NCBI RefSeq assembly: GCF_013337685.1
Contig: NZ_SUQN01000001.1
Coordinates: forward strand, 186,001-250,000
Length of the DNA: 64,000 nt
From: Citrobacter gillenii
Lineage (GTDB): Bacteria > Pseudomonadota > Gammaproteobacteria > Enterobacterales > Enterobacteriaceae
Direction: 5' to 3'
In this document: positions 33,795 through 42,940 of the stretch, piece after piece
Layout of the letters: each line of letters begins with the position of its first letter
Numbering within the stretch: position 1 is the first letter of the stretch
Translations under genes and position numbers: made by a program
The notes under the pieces: model-generated
Database searches by the model: none
What the model saw: the letters and a program-made list of their open reading frames with translations, nothing else
Told to the model about the DNA's origin: nothing

Positions 33795-35186
33795 TTACCG
33801 GGCATCAGCAAGCTCTAAAGCCGCTTCCTCTTGCTGGGCATCTTTTCGCTGTTGTTCCAACTCCAGCGCGCCGCGGTGAGACAAGTAGCAGAACACGATA
33901 CAGCAGACGATCCCCCCCATCAGTAGGTAAAATCCCCCGTGCCACCCCATTTTGTCGACCATAACACCAAACAGGCTGGTTCCTAGTGATGCACCAAAAA
34001 TGTAGCTCATAAATCCGCGCAACCCTACGGCTGAACCGACGGCGAAGCTGGGGACGATTTCCATGGTCTGCACGGATGCCAGAAACTGAGGAACGTAAAT
34101 CAGGCAACCGACAATGGCGGCGAAAATAGTTACCATCACCAGGGATTCACTTTTCCAGTAGCCGATCAGACAGACGAAGATCAGCGCCATACAAATCATT
34201 GCCAGCGGCATCCTGCGCCCCTTAAACAACTTGTCGGTAAGCCAACCGGCCAGCAATGTGGAAGGAATGGCCGCCCATTCAAAAAACAGAAATGCCACGC
34301 TCATTTGTTCTTTTGAGAAGTGTTTTTCGGTAAGCAAGTAAATCGGCAACCAGCTGATCATGCCAAAACGCACCATATAGACAAACACGTCCACCAGAGA
34401 GACATACCAGGCATTTTTATTACGCAGCACGTAGGTGCAAAAGATCTGGTAGGCGCTCATATTCTCCGGTGCCTGGGTTACCTGTCGGGCGTTGAGCACG
34501 ACTTTTTCTTCCGGCATCATTTCTTCCAGCGGTGGTAAACCTTCTTTACGTGGCGAACCTTTACCCAGCATTAGAACAATAAAGGCAAATAACACGGCGA
34601 TACAGGCGGGGACAATATAGCTGGCGCTTTGCCAGTGTTCGCTACCCAGAATGGCAAAAGCGGTGCCTACAATCGGGGCGACAATACCGCCGCCAACGTT
34701 GTGCGAGATATTCCAGAAGGCGCCAACGCGTCCACGTTCTTTACGTGGGAACCAGTTGGCAATAGTTATAAATGAGGGGCCAACACCCATCCCCTGGAAT
34801 AAGCCGTTGAACACTACCAGTGTGGCAAATATCCAGAATCCGGTGCTGAAACCTAACCCGACGTTCACGATGGCGCACAAGACCAGACCGCATGCCATAA
34901 AGACTTTGGGGCTGGCCTTATCGGCCAGGCTGCTCATAATACCCTTACTGATCCCGTAGGCAATCAACATGCAACTGCTGAGCAGACCAATTTGGGTGGC
35001 ACTGAGATCCAGATGTTCTTTCAGGTACGGCGTAGAGAGTGTGAAATTATTACGTACAATATAGTACGCAAGATAGCCGAGAAATACGCTAAGTAGCGCC
35101 TGCATCCGGTATCGACCATATGTCGCCTGGACTTGCTCCGGCGGGACTTTATTTGCCGATGGCCCTGTCTTAAATATTGAAAGCAT
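33795..35186 (-). CDS. pgtP: Phosphoglycerate transporter PgtP
   Basis: 463-aa MFS organophosphate antiporter that imports 2- and 3-phosphoglycerate and phosphoenolpyruvate in exchange for phosphate. About 12 membrane segments; family stretches YYIVRNNFTLSTPYL and FQGMGVGPSFITIANWF are shared with UhpT/GlpT. It diverges from pgtC-pgtB-pgtA, whose products control its expression in Salmonella. Confidence 0.96.
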   Translation of the reverse strand: MLSIFKTGPSANKVPPEQVQATYGRYRMQALLSVFLGYLAYYIVRNNFTLSTPYLKEHLDLSATQIGLLSSCMLIAYGISKGIMSSLADKASPKVFMACGLVLCAIVNVGLGFSTGFWIFATLVVFNGLFQGMGVGPSFITIANWFPRKERGRVGAFWNISHNVGGGIVAPIVGTAFAILGSEHWQSASYIVPACIAVLFAFIVLMLGKGSPRKEGLPPLEEMMPEEKVVLNARQVTQAPENMSAYQIFCTYVLRNKNAWYVSLVDVFVYMVRFGMISWLPIYLLTEKHFSKEQMSVAFLFFEWAAIPSTLLAGWLTDKLFKGRRMPLAMICMALIFVCLIGYWKSESLVMVTIFAAIVGCLIYVPQFLASVQTMEIVPSFAVGSAVGLRGFMSYIFGASLGTSLFGVMVDKMGWHGGFYLLMGGIVCCIVFCYLSHRGALELEQQRKDAQQEEAALELADAR

Positions 35187-35538
35187 ATCATCACCTAAAT
35201 TTATATTGATGTGAATATCAGGAGTTTTCGTTGTGCAGGGTGAAATAAACGGTGATGGAATTCAACTCAATGAAATGTGTCAGTATTGACTCAACTTAAC
35301 CAAAGAATGACTAATTTTGACTCTTTTAAATTAACAGAGGTGTGTGTTTTTTATTTTTAGCGGGGATTTATAGCCAGCATGTGCGGATACTAACAATTTT
35401 AATCGGTAATTTAAGGTATTCTGTACCCATGCTTTCGCTTTCGGCTTGGTTATTTTTATAACCACCTTACCTTTCCCCTGAGTTGGGGTAAACGGGTAAG
35501 TTTTGTCTCAATATTATTTTTTGAACATGTTGGTATTT
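35187..35538. promoter_or_regulatory. pgtP / pgtC divergent regulatory region
   Basis: About 350 bp without a gene. Contains the palindrome TGGTTATTTTTATAACCA (35447-35464), a candidate operator, and further A+T-rich sequence nearer pgtP. It should contain the pgtP and pgtCBA promoters. Confidence 0.5.
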
Positions 35539-36801
35539 ATGAACGGGATCACAAACAGGCTTTGCGACCAGGGGCGGATGATCATCCTGTCGCTTTGTTT
35601 TACGTTGCTGTCTACGGCCAGCCAGGCACAGGGTAAAGAGCTCGTCATGGCCACGACGTTCTCCCCAGGAGCGACGGCATGGATTATCCAGCAATGGCAA
35701 ACCGAGCCAGGGTCGGTAATGATTCGTACGCTAAACCGCACCAGTGCCTCTCTGGAACAACTGCTCGATACAGCGAACGCGGACAATGTTGATCTGATTT
35801 TGACCTCCTCTCCCATGCTGTTGCAGCATTTGCAGGAACATCAGAAGCTGGCTCCGTTTGATAATGCGCTGCCTGAGAGTCAACGCCTGGTGCCGGAGTC
35901 CATCCGTTCTACGTCCGTGGCGGTGGCAATATCAGGTTTTGGCCTGTTGATTAACCGTTCTGCGCTGGCGGCTCGGCATTTACCGGCTCCGACTGACTGG
36001 GGGGATTTAACGCACCCCCGGTATCAGGGCGCGCTGTTGATGAGTAGCCCGTCACGTTCGGATACCAACCATTTGATGGTGGAATCACTGCTGCAGCAAA
36101 AAGGGTGGGAACAAGGATGGGCGACGCTGCTGGCAAGTGCCGGCAATCTGGTGACGATTTCCTCGCGCAGTTTCGGTGTTGCTGACAAAATTAAGAGTGG
36201 ATTAGGCGTCGCCGGGCCGGTGATTGATAATTACGCCAACCTGCTGCTCAACGACCCGCATCTGGCGTTTAACTATTTTCCGCATTCCGCGGTGTCGCCA
36301 ACTTATGTGGCGGTGTTGAACAATAGCCAGCATGCCGGTGAAGCCCGTCGTTTTATTCGCTATTTATTGAGTCCTCAAGGGCAGCGGATCCTTGCCGATG
36401 CGAATACCGGGAAATATCCGGTCACGCGGTTGCCCGCCAATAATCCGCGTGCTGCTCAGCAGGCCATACTGATGGACCAGCCACCACTAAATTATCGCCT
36501 GATCCTCAAGCGGCAGCAGCTGGTGCAGCGGATGTTTGATACCGCCATCAGTTTTCGTCTCGCGCAATTGAAGGATGCCTGGCGAGCGCTGTATAGCGCC
36601 GAAGCGCGGCTAAAACGGCCTCTCCCTGAAATACGAGCGTTATTGACCAGCGTCCCGATAGACGCCAGCAGTAGTGAAGATGAGGCCTGGCTTGCGCAAT
36701 TCGAGAATAAAAGCGTTGCTGAACAGCAGATGATGGAATGGCAGCTATGGTTTCTCAAAAACCAGCGCCAGGCTATCGCCAAACTGGAAGAATTAAAATG
36801 A
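35539..36801 (+). CDS. pgtC: Phosphoglycerate transport regulatory protein PgtC
   Basis: Periplasmic solute-binding-like protein (ABC-type 1 binding fold) that, with the PgtB kinase, signals external phosphoglycerate to induce pgtP. Signal-peptide-like region ILSLCFTLLSTASQA; the mature part begins near QGKELVMATTFSPGATAW. The start is uncertain: ATG at 35539 gives a basic n-region, ATG at 35578 has the better SD (AGGGG), and the frame extends further upstream. The stop overlaps the pgtB start (ATGA). Confidence 0.85.
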   Translation: MNGITNRLCDQGRMIILSLCFTLLSTASQAQGKELVMATTFSPGATAWIIQQWQTEPGSVMIRTLNRTSASLEQLLDTANADNVDLILTSSPMLLQHLQEHQKLAPFDNALPESQRLVPESIRSTSVAVAISGFGLLINRSALAARHLPAPTDWGDLTHPRYQGALLMSSPSRSDTNHLMVESLLQQKGWEQGWATLLASAGNLVTISSRSFGVADKIKSGLGVAGPVIDNYANLLLNDPHLAFNYFPHSAVSPTYVAVLNNSQHAGEARRFIRYLLSPQGQRILADANTGKYPVTRLPANNPRAAQQAILMDQPPLNYRLILKRQQLVQRMFDTAISFRLAQLKDAWRALYSAEARLKRPLPEIRALLTSVPIDASSSEDEAWLAQFENKSVAEQQMMEWQLWFLKNQRQAIAKLEELK

Positions 36802-38807
36802 AGGGCGGGTCGTTACTGCAACGTCTTCGTCAGCTTAGCATTAGCAGCAGTCTGCGCGGGGCCTTCCTGACAGGGGCGTTGCTGACGTTAAGCGTGAGTT
36901 GCGTCAGTCTGTATTCCTGGCATGAGCAGAGCTCGCAGATCCGCTATTCGCTGGATGACTACTTCCCGCGCGTCCATTCCGCTTTTTTAATTGAAGGCAA
37001 TCTCAACCTGGTGGTGGATCAGCTCAATGAGTTCCTGTTGGCTCCCAATACCACGGTAAGACTGCAACTGCGCAACCAGATAATCCAGCATCTGGATAAG
37101 ATTGAGGCGTTAAGCCGTGGATTGCAGCCCGCGGAACAGCAGCAACTGGCGGTCATTTTGCAAGACAGCCGTACCCTGATGACGGAGCTGGACAGGGTGC
37201 TCTACAACATGTTTCTGGTGCGAGAAAAAGTAAGTGAATTGTCTGCGCGCATAGATTGGCTGCATGATGATTTTACGACCGAGTTGAACTCACTGGTGCA
37301 GGATTTTACCTGGCAACAGGGAACTCTGCTGGATCAAATTGAGGCCAAAAATGGTGATGCGGCGCAATACCTGAAACGTGCCCGGGAAGTGCAAAACGAA
37401 CAGCAGCAGGTTTACACACTGGCGAGAATTGAGAATCAAATCGTCGACGATCTGCGTGACAGGCTGAACGAGCTGAAGTCCGGTAGCGATGACGGTATGT
37501 TGGTGGAGACCCACATTCGTTATCTGGCAAATTTGAAAACAACGGCGGATGAAAATATCCGTACGCTGGATGACTGGCCCAGTACCATAACGTTGCGCCA
37601 AACTATTGATGAGTTGCTGGAAATTGGCATGATGAAAAATAAAATGCCCGACACAATGCGCGACTACGTGGCGGCGCAAAAGGCCCTCGTTGATGCTAAT
37701 CACGCCAGAGAAGCGACGCTTGGGCGCTTTCGTACCTTGCTTGAGGCGCAACTGGGCAGCAGTCATCAGCAAATGCAGATGTTTAATCAGCGCCTGGAGC
37801 AGATTGTTCGCGTCAGCGGTGGACTGATTCTGCTGGCGACGTTACTGGCGCTGCTTCTCGCCTGGACGCTCAACCACTACTTTATCCGCTCCCGACTGGT
37901 GAAGCGTTTTACCGCACTGAATCAGGCCGTGGTGCAGATCGGTCTCGGTAGAACGGATGCAACTATCCCGGTGTATGGTCGCGATGAGTTAGGGCGCATC
38001 GCGGGCTTGCTACGCCATACGCTGGGGCAGCTTAATACGCAAAAAAATCAGCTTGAGCAGGAAGTGGCTGAGCGTAAAGAGATTGAGTCCGATCTTCGCG
38101 CCACGCAGGATGAGCTGATTCAGACGGCGAAACTGGCGGTGGTCGGCCAGACCATGACCACTCTGGCGCATGAAATAAACCAACCGCTGAACGCGCTATC
38201 GATGTACTTGTTTACGGCGGGAAGGGCCATTGAACAGGGACAACCAGCGCAGGCAAGAAGCACTTTAACCAAAGCGCAAGGGCTGATTACCCGCATTGAT
38301 GCCATTATTCGCTCGCTGCGCCAGTTTGCGCGTCGGGCCGAGCCGGGGGCGCCGTTGCATCCGGTTGATTTGCGGCAAACTTTTAGTGCGGCTTGGGAAC
38401 TGTTAGCCATGCGTCATAAGCCACAGCAGGGCAGGCTGACGCTCCTGCCGGAGACCGTATGGGTCCTCGGTGATGAGGTTAGGATCCAGCAGGTACTGGT
38501 TAATGTGCTGGCAAACGCGCTCGACGCCTGTCCGGCTACGGCTGAAATTGAGGTGAGCTGGCGGGCTCAGGGCAAAACGCTGTGCGTATTGATCGCTGAT
38601 AACGGACCCGGTTGGCCTCAGGCGTTGTTACCGTCGCTATTGAAGCCATTTACGACCAGTAAGGATGTGGGTCTCGGCATTGGTTTGTCGATTTGTGTAT
38701 CGTTAATGACGCAAATGAACGGTGAGTTACGCCTGGCGTCAACGCTGGAGCGCAATGCCTGCGTAGTCCTGCAATTCAACCTGACGGATGTAAATGATGT
38801 TGAGTGA
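36798..38807 (+). CDS. pgtB: Phosphoglycerate sensor histidine kinase PgtB
   Basis: 669-aa membrane sensor kinase: N-terminal membrane helix, large periplasmic region, second helix (LILLATLLALLLAW), HAMP-like linker, and a kinase core with H box LAHEINQPLNALSMYL, N box VNVLANALDACP and G boxes DNGPGW and GLGIGLSIC. It overlaps pgtC by 4 bp and pgtA by 14 bp, indicating coupled translation. Works with PgtC and PgtA to induce pgtP. Confidence 0.95.
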   Translation: MKGGSLLQRLRQLSISSSLRGAFLTGALLTLSVSCVSLYSWHEQSSQIRYSLDDYFPRVHSAFLIEGNLNLVVDQLNEFLLAPNTTVRLQLRNQIIQHLDKIEALSRGLQPAEQQQLAVILQDSRTLMTELDRVLYNMFLVREKVSELSARIDWLHDDFTTELNSLVQDFTWQQGTLLDQIEAKNGDAAQYLKRAREVQNEQQQVYTLARIENQIVDDLRDRLNELKSGSDDGMLVETHIRYLANLKTTADENIRTLDDWPSTITLRQTIDELLEIGMMKNKMPDTMRDYVAAQKALVDANHAREATLGRFRTLLEAQLGSSHQQMQMFNQRLEQIVRVSGGLILLATLLALLLAWTLNHYFIRSRLVKRFTALNQAVVQIGLGRTDATIPVYGRDELGRIAGLLRHTLGQLNTQKNQLEQEVAERKEIESDLRATQDELIQTAKLAVVGQTMTTLAHEINQPLNALSMYLFTAGRAIEQGQPAQARSTLTKAQGLITRIDAIIRSLRQFARRAEPGAPLHPVDLRQTFSAAWELLAMRHKPQQGRLTLLPETVWVLGDEVRIQQVLVNVLANALDACPATAEIEVSWRAQGKTLCVLIADNGPGWPQALLPSLLKPFTTSKDVGLGIGLSICVSLMTQMNGELRLASTLERNACVVLQFNLTDVNDVE

Positions 38808-40044
38808 TGAATGTTCTGTTCTGCTGATTGATGACGATGCCGATGTGCTCGATGCTTACACGTTATTGTTGGAGCAGGCAGGATATCGCGTCCTGGCCTG
38901 TAACAATCCGTTTGACGCCAGAAATCTGATGCCTGCCGACTGGCCAGGGATCGTATTAAGCGATGTATGTATGCCAGGCTGTTCGGGGATCGATCTGATG
39001 ACTCTGTTTCATCAGGATGATAATCAACTGCCGATCCTGCTGATCACCGGGCACGGCGATGTCCCGATGGCGGTGGATGCAGTGAAGAAAGGCGCATGGG
39101 ACTTTCTGCAAAAACCGGTCGATCCTGGCAAGCTGCTGGCGCAGGTTGAGGATGCCCTGCGTCAGAGGCAGTCCGTAATTGCGCGTCGTCATTACTGCCA
39201 GCAGAAATTACAGGTTGAACTGGTCGGATACAGTGACTGGGCAACGCAATTCCGCCAGCGACTACAGCAACTGGCAGAAACGGATATCGCCGTCTGGTTT
39301 TATGGTGAACCCGGAACAGGACGCATGACGGGCGCGCGGTATCTGCATCAGCTTGGGCGCAATGTCCACGGGCCATTTATACGTGCAGACCTGACATCCG
39401 GAAATGCGGTTCAGCTCAACGCGCTCATTGATCAGGCTCAAGGTGGAACGCTGGTACTGAGTCATATTGAATGCCTGACGCGCGAGCAGCAGCACCATCT
39501 GGTGCAGTTGCAAAGTCAAGAGCGGCGTCCTTTTCGCTTGATTGGGATCGGGGAGACGTCCTTGGTGGAGTTGGCGGCAACCCACCAGATTGTTGCAGAA
39601 CTCTATTATTGCTTTGCCATGACGCAAATCGCCTGCCAACCGCTGTCTCTGCGCCCGGACGACATTGAGCCGTTATTTCATCACTACCTGCATAAAGCCT
39701 GTCTGCGGTTAAACCATCCCGTGCCTGAAGTCGACGGGGAATTGCTAAAAGGCATGCGGCGACGAGTATGGTTGAGCAATGTACGGGAACTGGCAAATGC
39801 CGCAGAGTTGTTTGCCGTCGGGTTACTCCCGTTGGCTGAAACTGCCAACCCGCAGATGCATATGCCCGAGCCGACCCCGCTGGATCGTCGGGTAGAAGAG
39901 TATGAACGACAAATCATCACGGAAGCGCTCAATATCCATCAGGGGCGGATTAATGAGGTGGCAGAGTATCTGCAAATTCCGCGTAAGAAGCTGTATCTGA
40001 GAATGCGAAAATACGGGCTGAGTAAAGAGCACTATAAGTTCTAG
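38794..40044 (+). CDS. pgtA: Phosphoglycerate response regulator PgtA
   Basis: 416-aa NtrC-like regulator. Receiver phosphoacceptor Asp57 in VLSDVCMPG; conserved Lys in FLQKPVDPG. A remnant AAA+ domain follows: Walker A is GEPGTGRM with no lysine (residues 171-178), Walker B is GGTLVLSHIE without the acidic DE pair, and the sigma54-contacting GAFTGA loop is absent. A C-terminal Fis-type helix (INEVAEYLQIPRKKLYLRMRK) binds DNA. The start could be either of two adjacent ATGs. The same degeneration is known in Salmonella. Confidence 0.94.
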   Translation: MMLSDECSVLLIDDDADVLDAYTLLLEQAGYRVLACNNPFDARNLMPADWPGIVLSDVCMPGCSGIDLMTLFHQDDNQLPILLITGHGDVPMAVDAVKKGAWDFLQKPVDPGKLLAQVEDALRQRQSVIARRHYCQQKLQVELVGYSDWATQFRQRLQQLAETDIAVWFYGEPGTGRMTGARYLHQLGRNVHGPFIRADLTSGNAVQLNALIDQAQGGTLVLSHIECLTREQQHHLVQLQSQERRPFRLIGIGETSLVELAATHQIVAELYYCFAMTQIACQPLSLRPDDIEPLFHHYLHKACLRLNHPVPEVDGELLKGMRRRVWLSNVRELANAAELFAVGLLPLAETANPQMHMPEPTPLDRRVEEYERQIITEALNIHQGRINEVAEYLQIPRKKLYLRMRKYGLSKEHYKF

Positions 40045-40095
40045 CGCTCATCGAAATATTCGAACAGAGGCCAGAAAATCATCTGGCCATATCTC

Positions 40096-40635
40096 TTACC
40101 ACATCAAATCATCAGGTACGACAAAGTCAGCGTACGGGTCATCTTCGTCCTTATCTTCCTGGCTCAGTTCGCAATTTAAGACAATGTAGCTGGCGTCACG
40201 CTGCGCGATCTTATCGGCAACCACCGCCGGGATGATGGCGTATTCGCTCTCGCGATCACTTTCAGCGGCCAGACGCGCAATGGCAAGACGCCCCTTGATT
40301 AACTGAGTCTGGGTAACTTTATCAACGTAGATTTTTTTAATCAGATTGTTGTCGGTAAAGTTATAACCAATATCGCCTCTTGAAATGGTGATTTTATTCA
40401 TTTCAATCAGCTGCTTAATCTGAGCTTTGTATTCTTTCGACAGGGCTGCTTGCTTTTGCTGCTCGCTGAGTTGCTTATCACGCTCAACCTGTGCTTTTTT
40501 ATTTTCTTCAACCGCCTCTCTGGCCTCACGCGCCTGAACGCGCGACTTTTTCGCCGTTCTTTGCACCTTCGCCATTTTTTTACTGGTGACTAAGCCAGCT
40601 TTAAGCATCTGCTCTTGTAGGGTGAGTTTTGTCAT
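40096..40635 (-). CDS. DUF2058 (YaiL-like) nucleoprotein paralogue
   Basis: 179-aa protein resembling E. coli YaiL over its full length, a charged coiled-coil nucleoid-associated protein (QREAREAVEENKKAQVERDKQLSEQQKQ region) with a C-terminal domain ending EDDPYADFVVPDDLMW. The genuine yaiL lies elsewhere in relatives, so this looks like a second copy; I have not seen the rest of the genome. Between pgtA and argW. Confidence 0.88.
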   Translation of the reverse strand: MTKLTLQEQMLKAGLVTSKKMAKVQRTAKKSRVQAREAREAVEENKKAQVERDKQLSEQQKQAALSKEYKAQIKQLIEMNKITISRGDIGYNFTDNNLIKKIYVDKVTQTQLIKGRLAIARLAAESDRESEYAIIPAVVADKIAQRDASYIVLNCELSQEDKDEDDPYADFVVPDDLMW

Positions 40636-40744
40636 ATTCGTTTCTAAATCCAGTAAAAAGAGTTCTCAGGATTATACCCTTAACGTCCGGGGGGATGCCA
40701 GATTGCGGGGAGTTGCAAAGCGTCGGGGATAAAATGGCAGGCTA

Positions 40745-40819
40745 TGGTGTCCCCTGCAGGAATCGAACCTGCAACTAGCCCTTAGGAGGGGCTCGTTATA
40801 TCCATTTAACTAAGGGGAC
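40745..40819 (-). tRNA. argW: tRNA-Arg(CCT)
   Basis: 75 nt with encoded CCA. Acceptor GTCCCCT / AGGGGAC, anticodon loop CTCCTAA (anticodon CCT), T arm TGCAGGTTCGATTCCTGCA. argW is the attachment site of a prophage (CPS-53) in E. coli K-12; here it is followed directly by the YaiL-like gene, with no integrase. Confidence 0.97.
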
Positions 40820-40894
40820 GAAGCGGCACGAGTATAGCGTTTTTTACCTGCAACGGTAAGTCTGTGTCCGCCTGACTGCTCAAACAGTCGCCAT

Positions 40895-41836
40895 TCAGGA
40901 TTGTTTCTTCTGGTTTTTCTGCTTTTTTTGTTCCCGCTCCGCCTCTAATCGGGCCTCTTCTTTGCGTTTATTGCTCATATCATTGCGAATTTGCGCATGG
41001 CTCATCAACGCGAAGATAAATGTCCCACCGCAAATATTCCCGGCAAGTGTTGGAAGCGCGAACGGCCAGAAGAAGTCGCTCCAGTGCAGCGTGCCGTTAA
41101 AGACCAGGTAGAGAATCTCAACCGAGCCGACGACGATGTGCGTGGTATCACCCAACGCAATAAGCCAGGTCATCAGAACAATGACGACAATTTTTGCCGC
41201 GCCCGCTGCGGGAAACATCCACACCATAGTGGCGATCAGCCAACCGGAAATAATCGCGTTGGAAAACATCTCCGTCGGGCTATTTTTCATAACGTCCATC
41301 CCAATTTTGACAAAGGCGTCGCGAGTCTCTTCATCAAAAATTGGCATATATTCAAACGCCCATGCCGCAATGCCGGTGCCGATAATGTTACCCAGCAAGA
41401 CCACGCTCCACAGACGCATCAGTAAACCAAAATTGCCGAGGGTTGGATTTTGCATGACCGGCAGGACAGCGGTTACGGTGTTTTCGGTAAAGAGCTGTTG
41501 GCGGGCCATTATAACGATGATAAACCCGAAGGTATAACCGAGGTTTTCCAGTAAGAACCCGCCGGGAACGCCCTCAAGCTGTACGTGAAAAATGCCCTTT
41601 GCCAGTAAAGAGGCTCCCATCGATAGCCCAGCGGCGATAGCTGACCACAGCAGCGCCATCGCATCGCGCTCCATCTCTTTTTCCCCGTCCTGGCGAATAT
41701 GTTCGTGAATCGCCATGGCGCGGGAAGGAAGTCGGTCCTCGTCGACCTCTATCTTTTTACCCTGCAACTTCTCTTCACTTTCTACTTCGAGTTCGTCGCT
41801 GTGTTGATCAATTTTTTCTTTTTCGATGTCATTCAT
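40895..41836 (-). CDS. yfdC: Formate/nitrite-transporter family membrane protein YfdC
   Basis: 313-aa inner-membrane protein of the FNT family; the transported anion is unknown. Acidic, charged N-terminus (EKIDQHSDELEVESEEK) then membrane segments including GLSMGASLLAKGIF and WMFPAAGAAKIVVIVLMTW; Lys-rich C-terminal tail. I start at MNDIEKEK (AGGAC upstream) rather than the longer frame. Confidence 0.93.
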   Translation of the reverse strand: MNDIEKEKIDQHSDELEVESEEKLQGKKIEVDEDRLPSRAMAIHEHIRQDGEKEMERDAMALLWSAIAAGLSMGASLLAKGIFHVQLEGVPGGFLLENLGYTFGFIIVIMARQQLFTENTVTAVLPVMQNPTLGNFGLLMRLWSVVLLGNIIGTGIAAWAFEYMPIFDEETRDAFVKIGMDVMKNSPTEMFSNAIISGWLIATMVWMFPAAGAAKIVVIVLMTWLIALGDTTHIVVGSVEILYLVFNGTLHWSDFFWPFALPTLAGNICGGTFIFALMSHAQIRNDMSNKRKEEARLEAEREQKKQKNQKKQS

Positions 41837-42124
41837 TTTTGAGTCCTGAATAAGCACGTATTGCTAAAGCGTAGCGGTTTTTATCCAGGAACTGGCGGGA
41901 GAAACTCTGAAATCGCAAAAATGGTAACGTTTGTATTTATCGGATTCGGTAAAATAGAAACACCGCGAGGTCTACCTTACCAGGCTATGATCAAATCAGT
42001 AAGTTAGGGTATATAGACATCGTTTGACGTGCTGTTACAATCGCTCACATCTAAACCGGCGGATACCTTATTGTTCCGTCATGGATGGCAATCAGCGATA
42101 GCCATAATACACAGGGAGACACTT

Positions 42125-42880
42125 ATGAAGCTTCGCCTGTCGGCGCTTGCGCTGGGAACCACACTTTTGGTGGGGTGTGCGAGCTCCGGTACAGAACAGC
42201 AGGGGCGCTCGGATCCGTTTGAAGGGTTCAACCGCACCATGTACAACTTCAACTTTAATGTGCTGGATCCGTATGTTGTTCGACCGGTGGCTGTAGCCTG
42301 GCGTGATTATGTTCCGCAGCCGGCCAGAAACGGTTTGAGCAACTTTACGGGCAACCTCGAAGAGCCGGCCGTAATGGTCAACTATTTCCTTCAGGGCGAT
42401 CCTTATCAGGGGATGGTGCATTTCACCCGTTTCTTCCTGAACACCTTGCTAGGTATGGGCGGCTTTATCGATGTTGCGGGCATGGCGAATCCAAAACTGC
42501 AGCGCGTTGAACCACATCGTTTCGGCAGTACGTTAGGTCACTATGATGTAGGTTACGGTCCGTATATGCAGCTTCCGTTCTACGGCAGCTTCACGGTACG
42601 TGATGACGGTGGTGATATGGTGGATACGCTGTATCCGGTTCTGTCGTGGCTGACCTGGCCGTTGTCGGTCGGTAAATGGACCATTGAAGGGATTGAAACC
42701 CGCGCGCAACTGCTCGACTCCGACGGTCTGCTGCGTCAATCTTCCGATCCGTACATTATGGTGCGTGAAGCTTACTTCCAGCGTCATGACTTCATCGCGA
42801 ACGGCGGGAAACTCAAACCAGAAGAAAACCCGAACGCGCAAGCTATTCAGGATGATTTAAAAGATATCGATTCCGAATAA
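42125..42880 (+). CDS. mlaA: Outer-membrane lipoprotein MlaA (VacJ)
   Basis: 251-aa lipoprotein that removes misplaced phospholipids from the outer leaflet of the outer membrane and passes them to MlaC. Lipobox LLVGCASSG (modified Cys after the signal); mature stretches SDPFEGFNRTMYNFN and the FFLNTLLGMGGFIDVAG pore region are conserved. SD ACAGGGAG; the longer frame adds unlikely residues. Convergent with fadL. Confidence 0.97.
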   Translation: MKLRLSALALGTTLLVGCASSGTEQQGRSDPFEGFNRTMYNFNFNVLDPYVVRPVAVAWRDYVPQPARNGLSNFTGNLEEPAVMVNYFLQGDPYQGMVHFTRFFLNTLLGMGGFIDVAGMANPKLQRVEPHRFGSTLGHYDVGYGPYMQLPFYGSFTVRDDGGDMVDTLYPVLSWLTWPLSVGKWTIEGIETRAQLLDSDGLLRQSSDPYIMVREAYFQRHDFIANGGKLKPEENPNAQAIQDDLKDIDSE

Positions 42881-42893
42881 GGAAGAGGTACAA

Positions 42894-42926
42894 ATAAAAA
42901 GGTGAGCTAAAAAGCTCACCTTTTTT
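42894..42926. terminator. Bidirectional terminator between mlaA and fadL
   Basis: 8-bp perfect stem GGTGAGCT / AGCTCACC with an AAAA loop, flanked by A-rich and T6 runs; serves both convergent genes. Confidence 0.92.
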
Positions 42927-42940
42927 ACGCCTGAAGAAAA

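Noticed and set aside
40069-40088. GGCCAGA / TCTGGCC inverted repeat between pgtA and the YaiL-like gene
   Set aside because: Plausible hairpin for convergent genes but no T run; too weak to call as a terminator.
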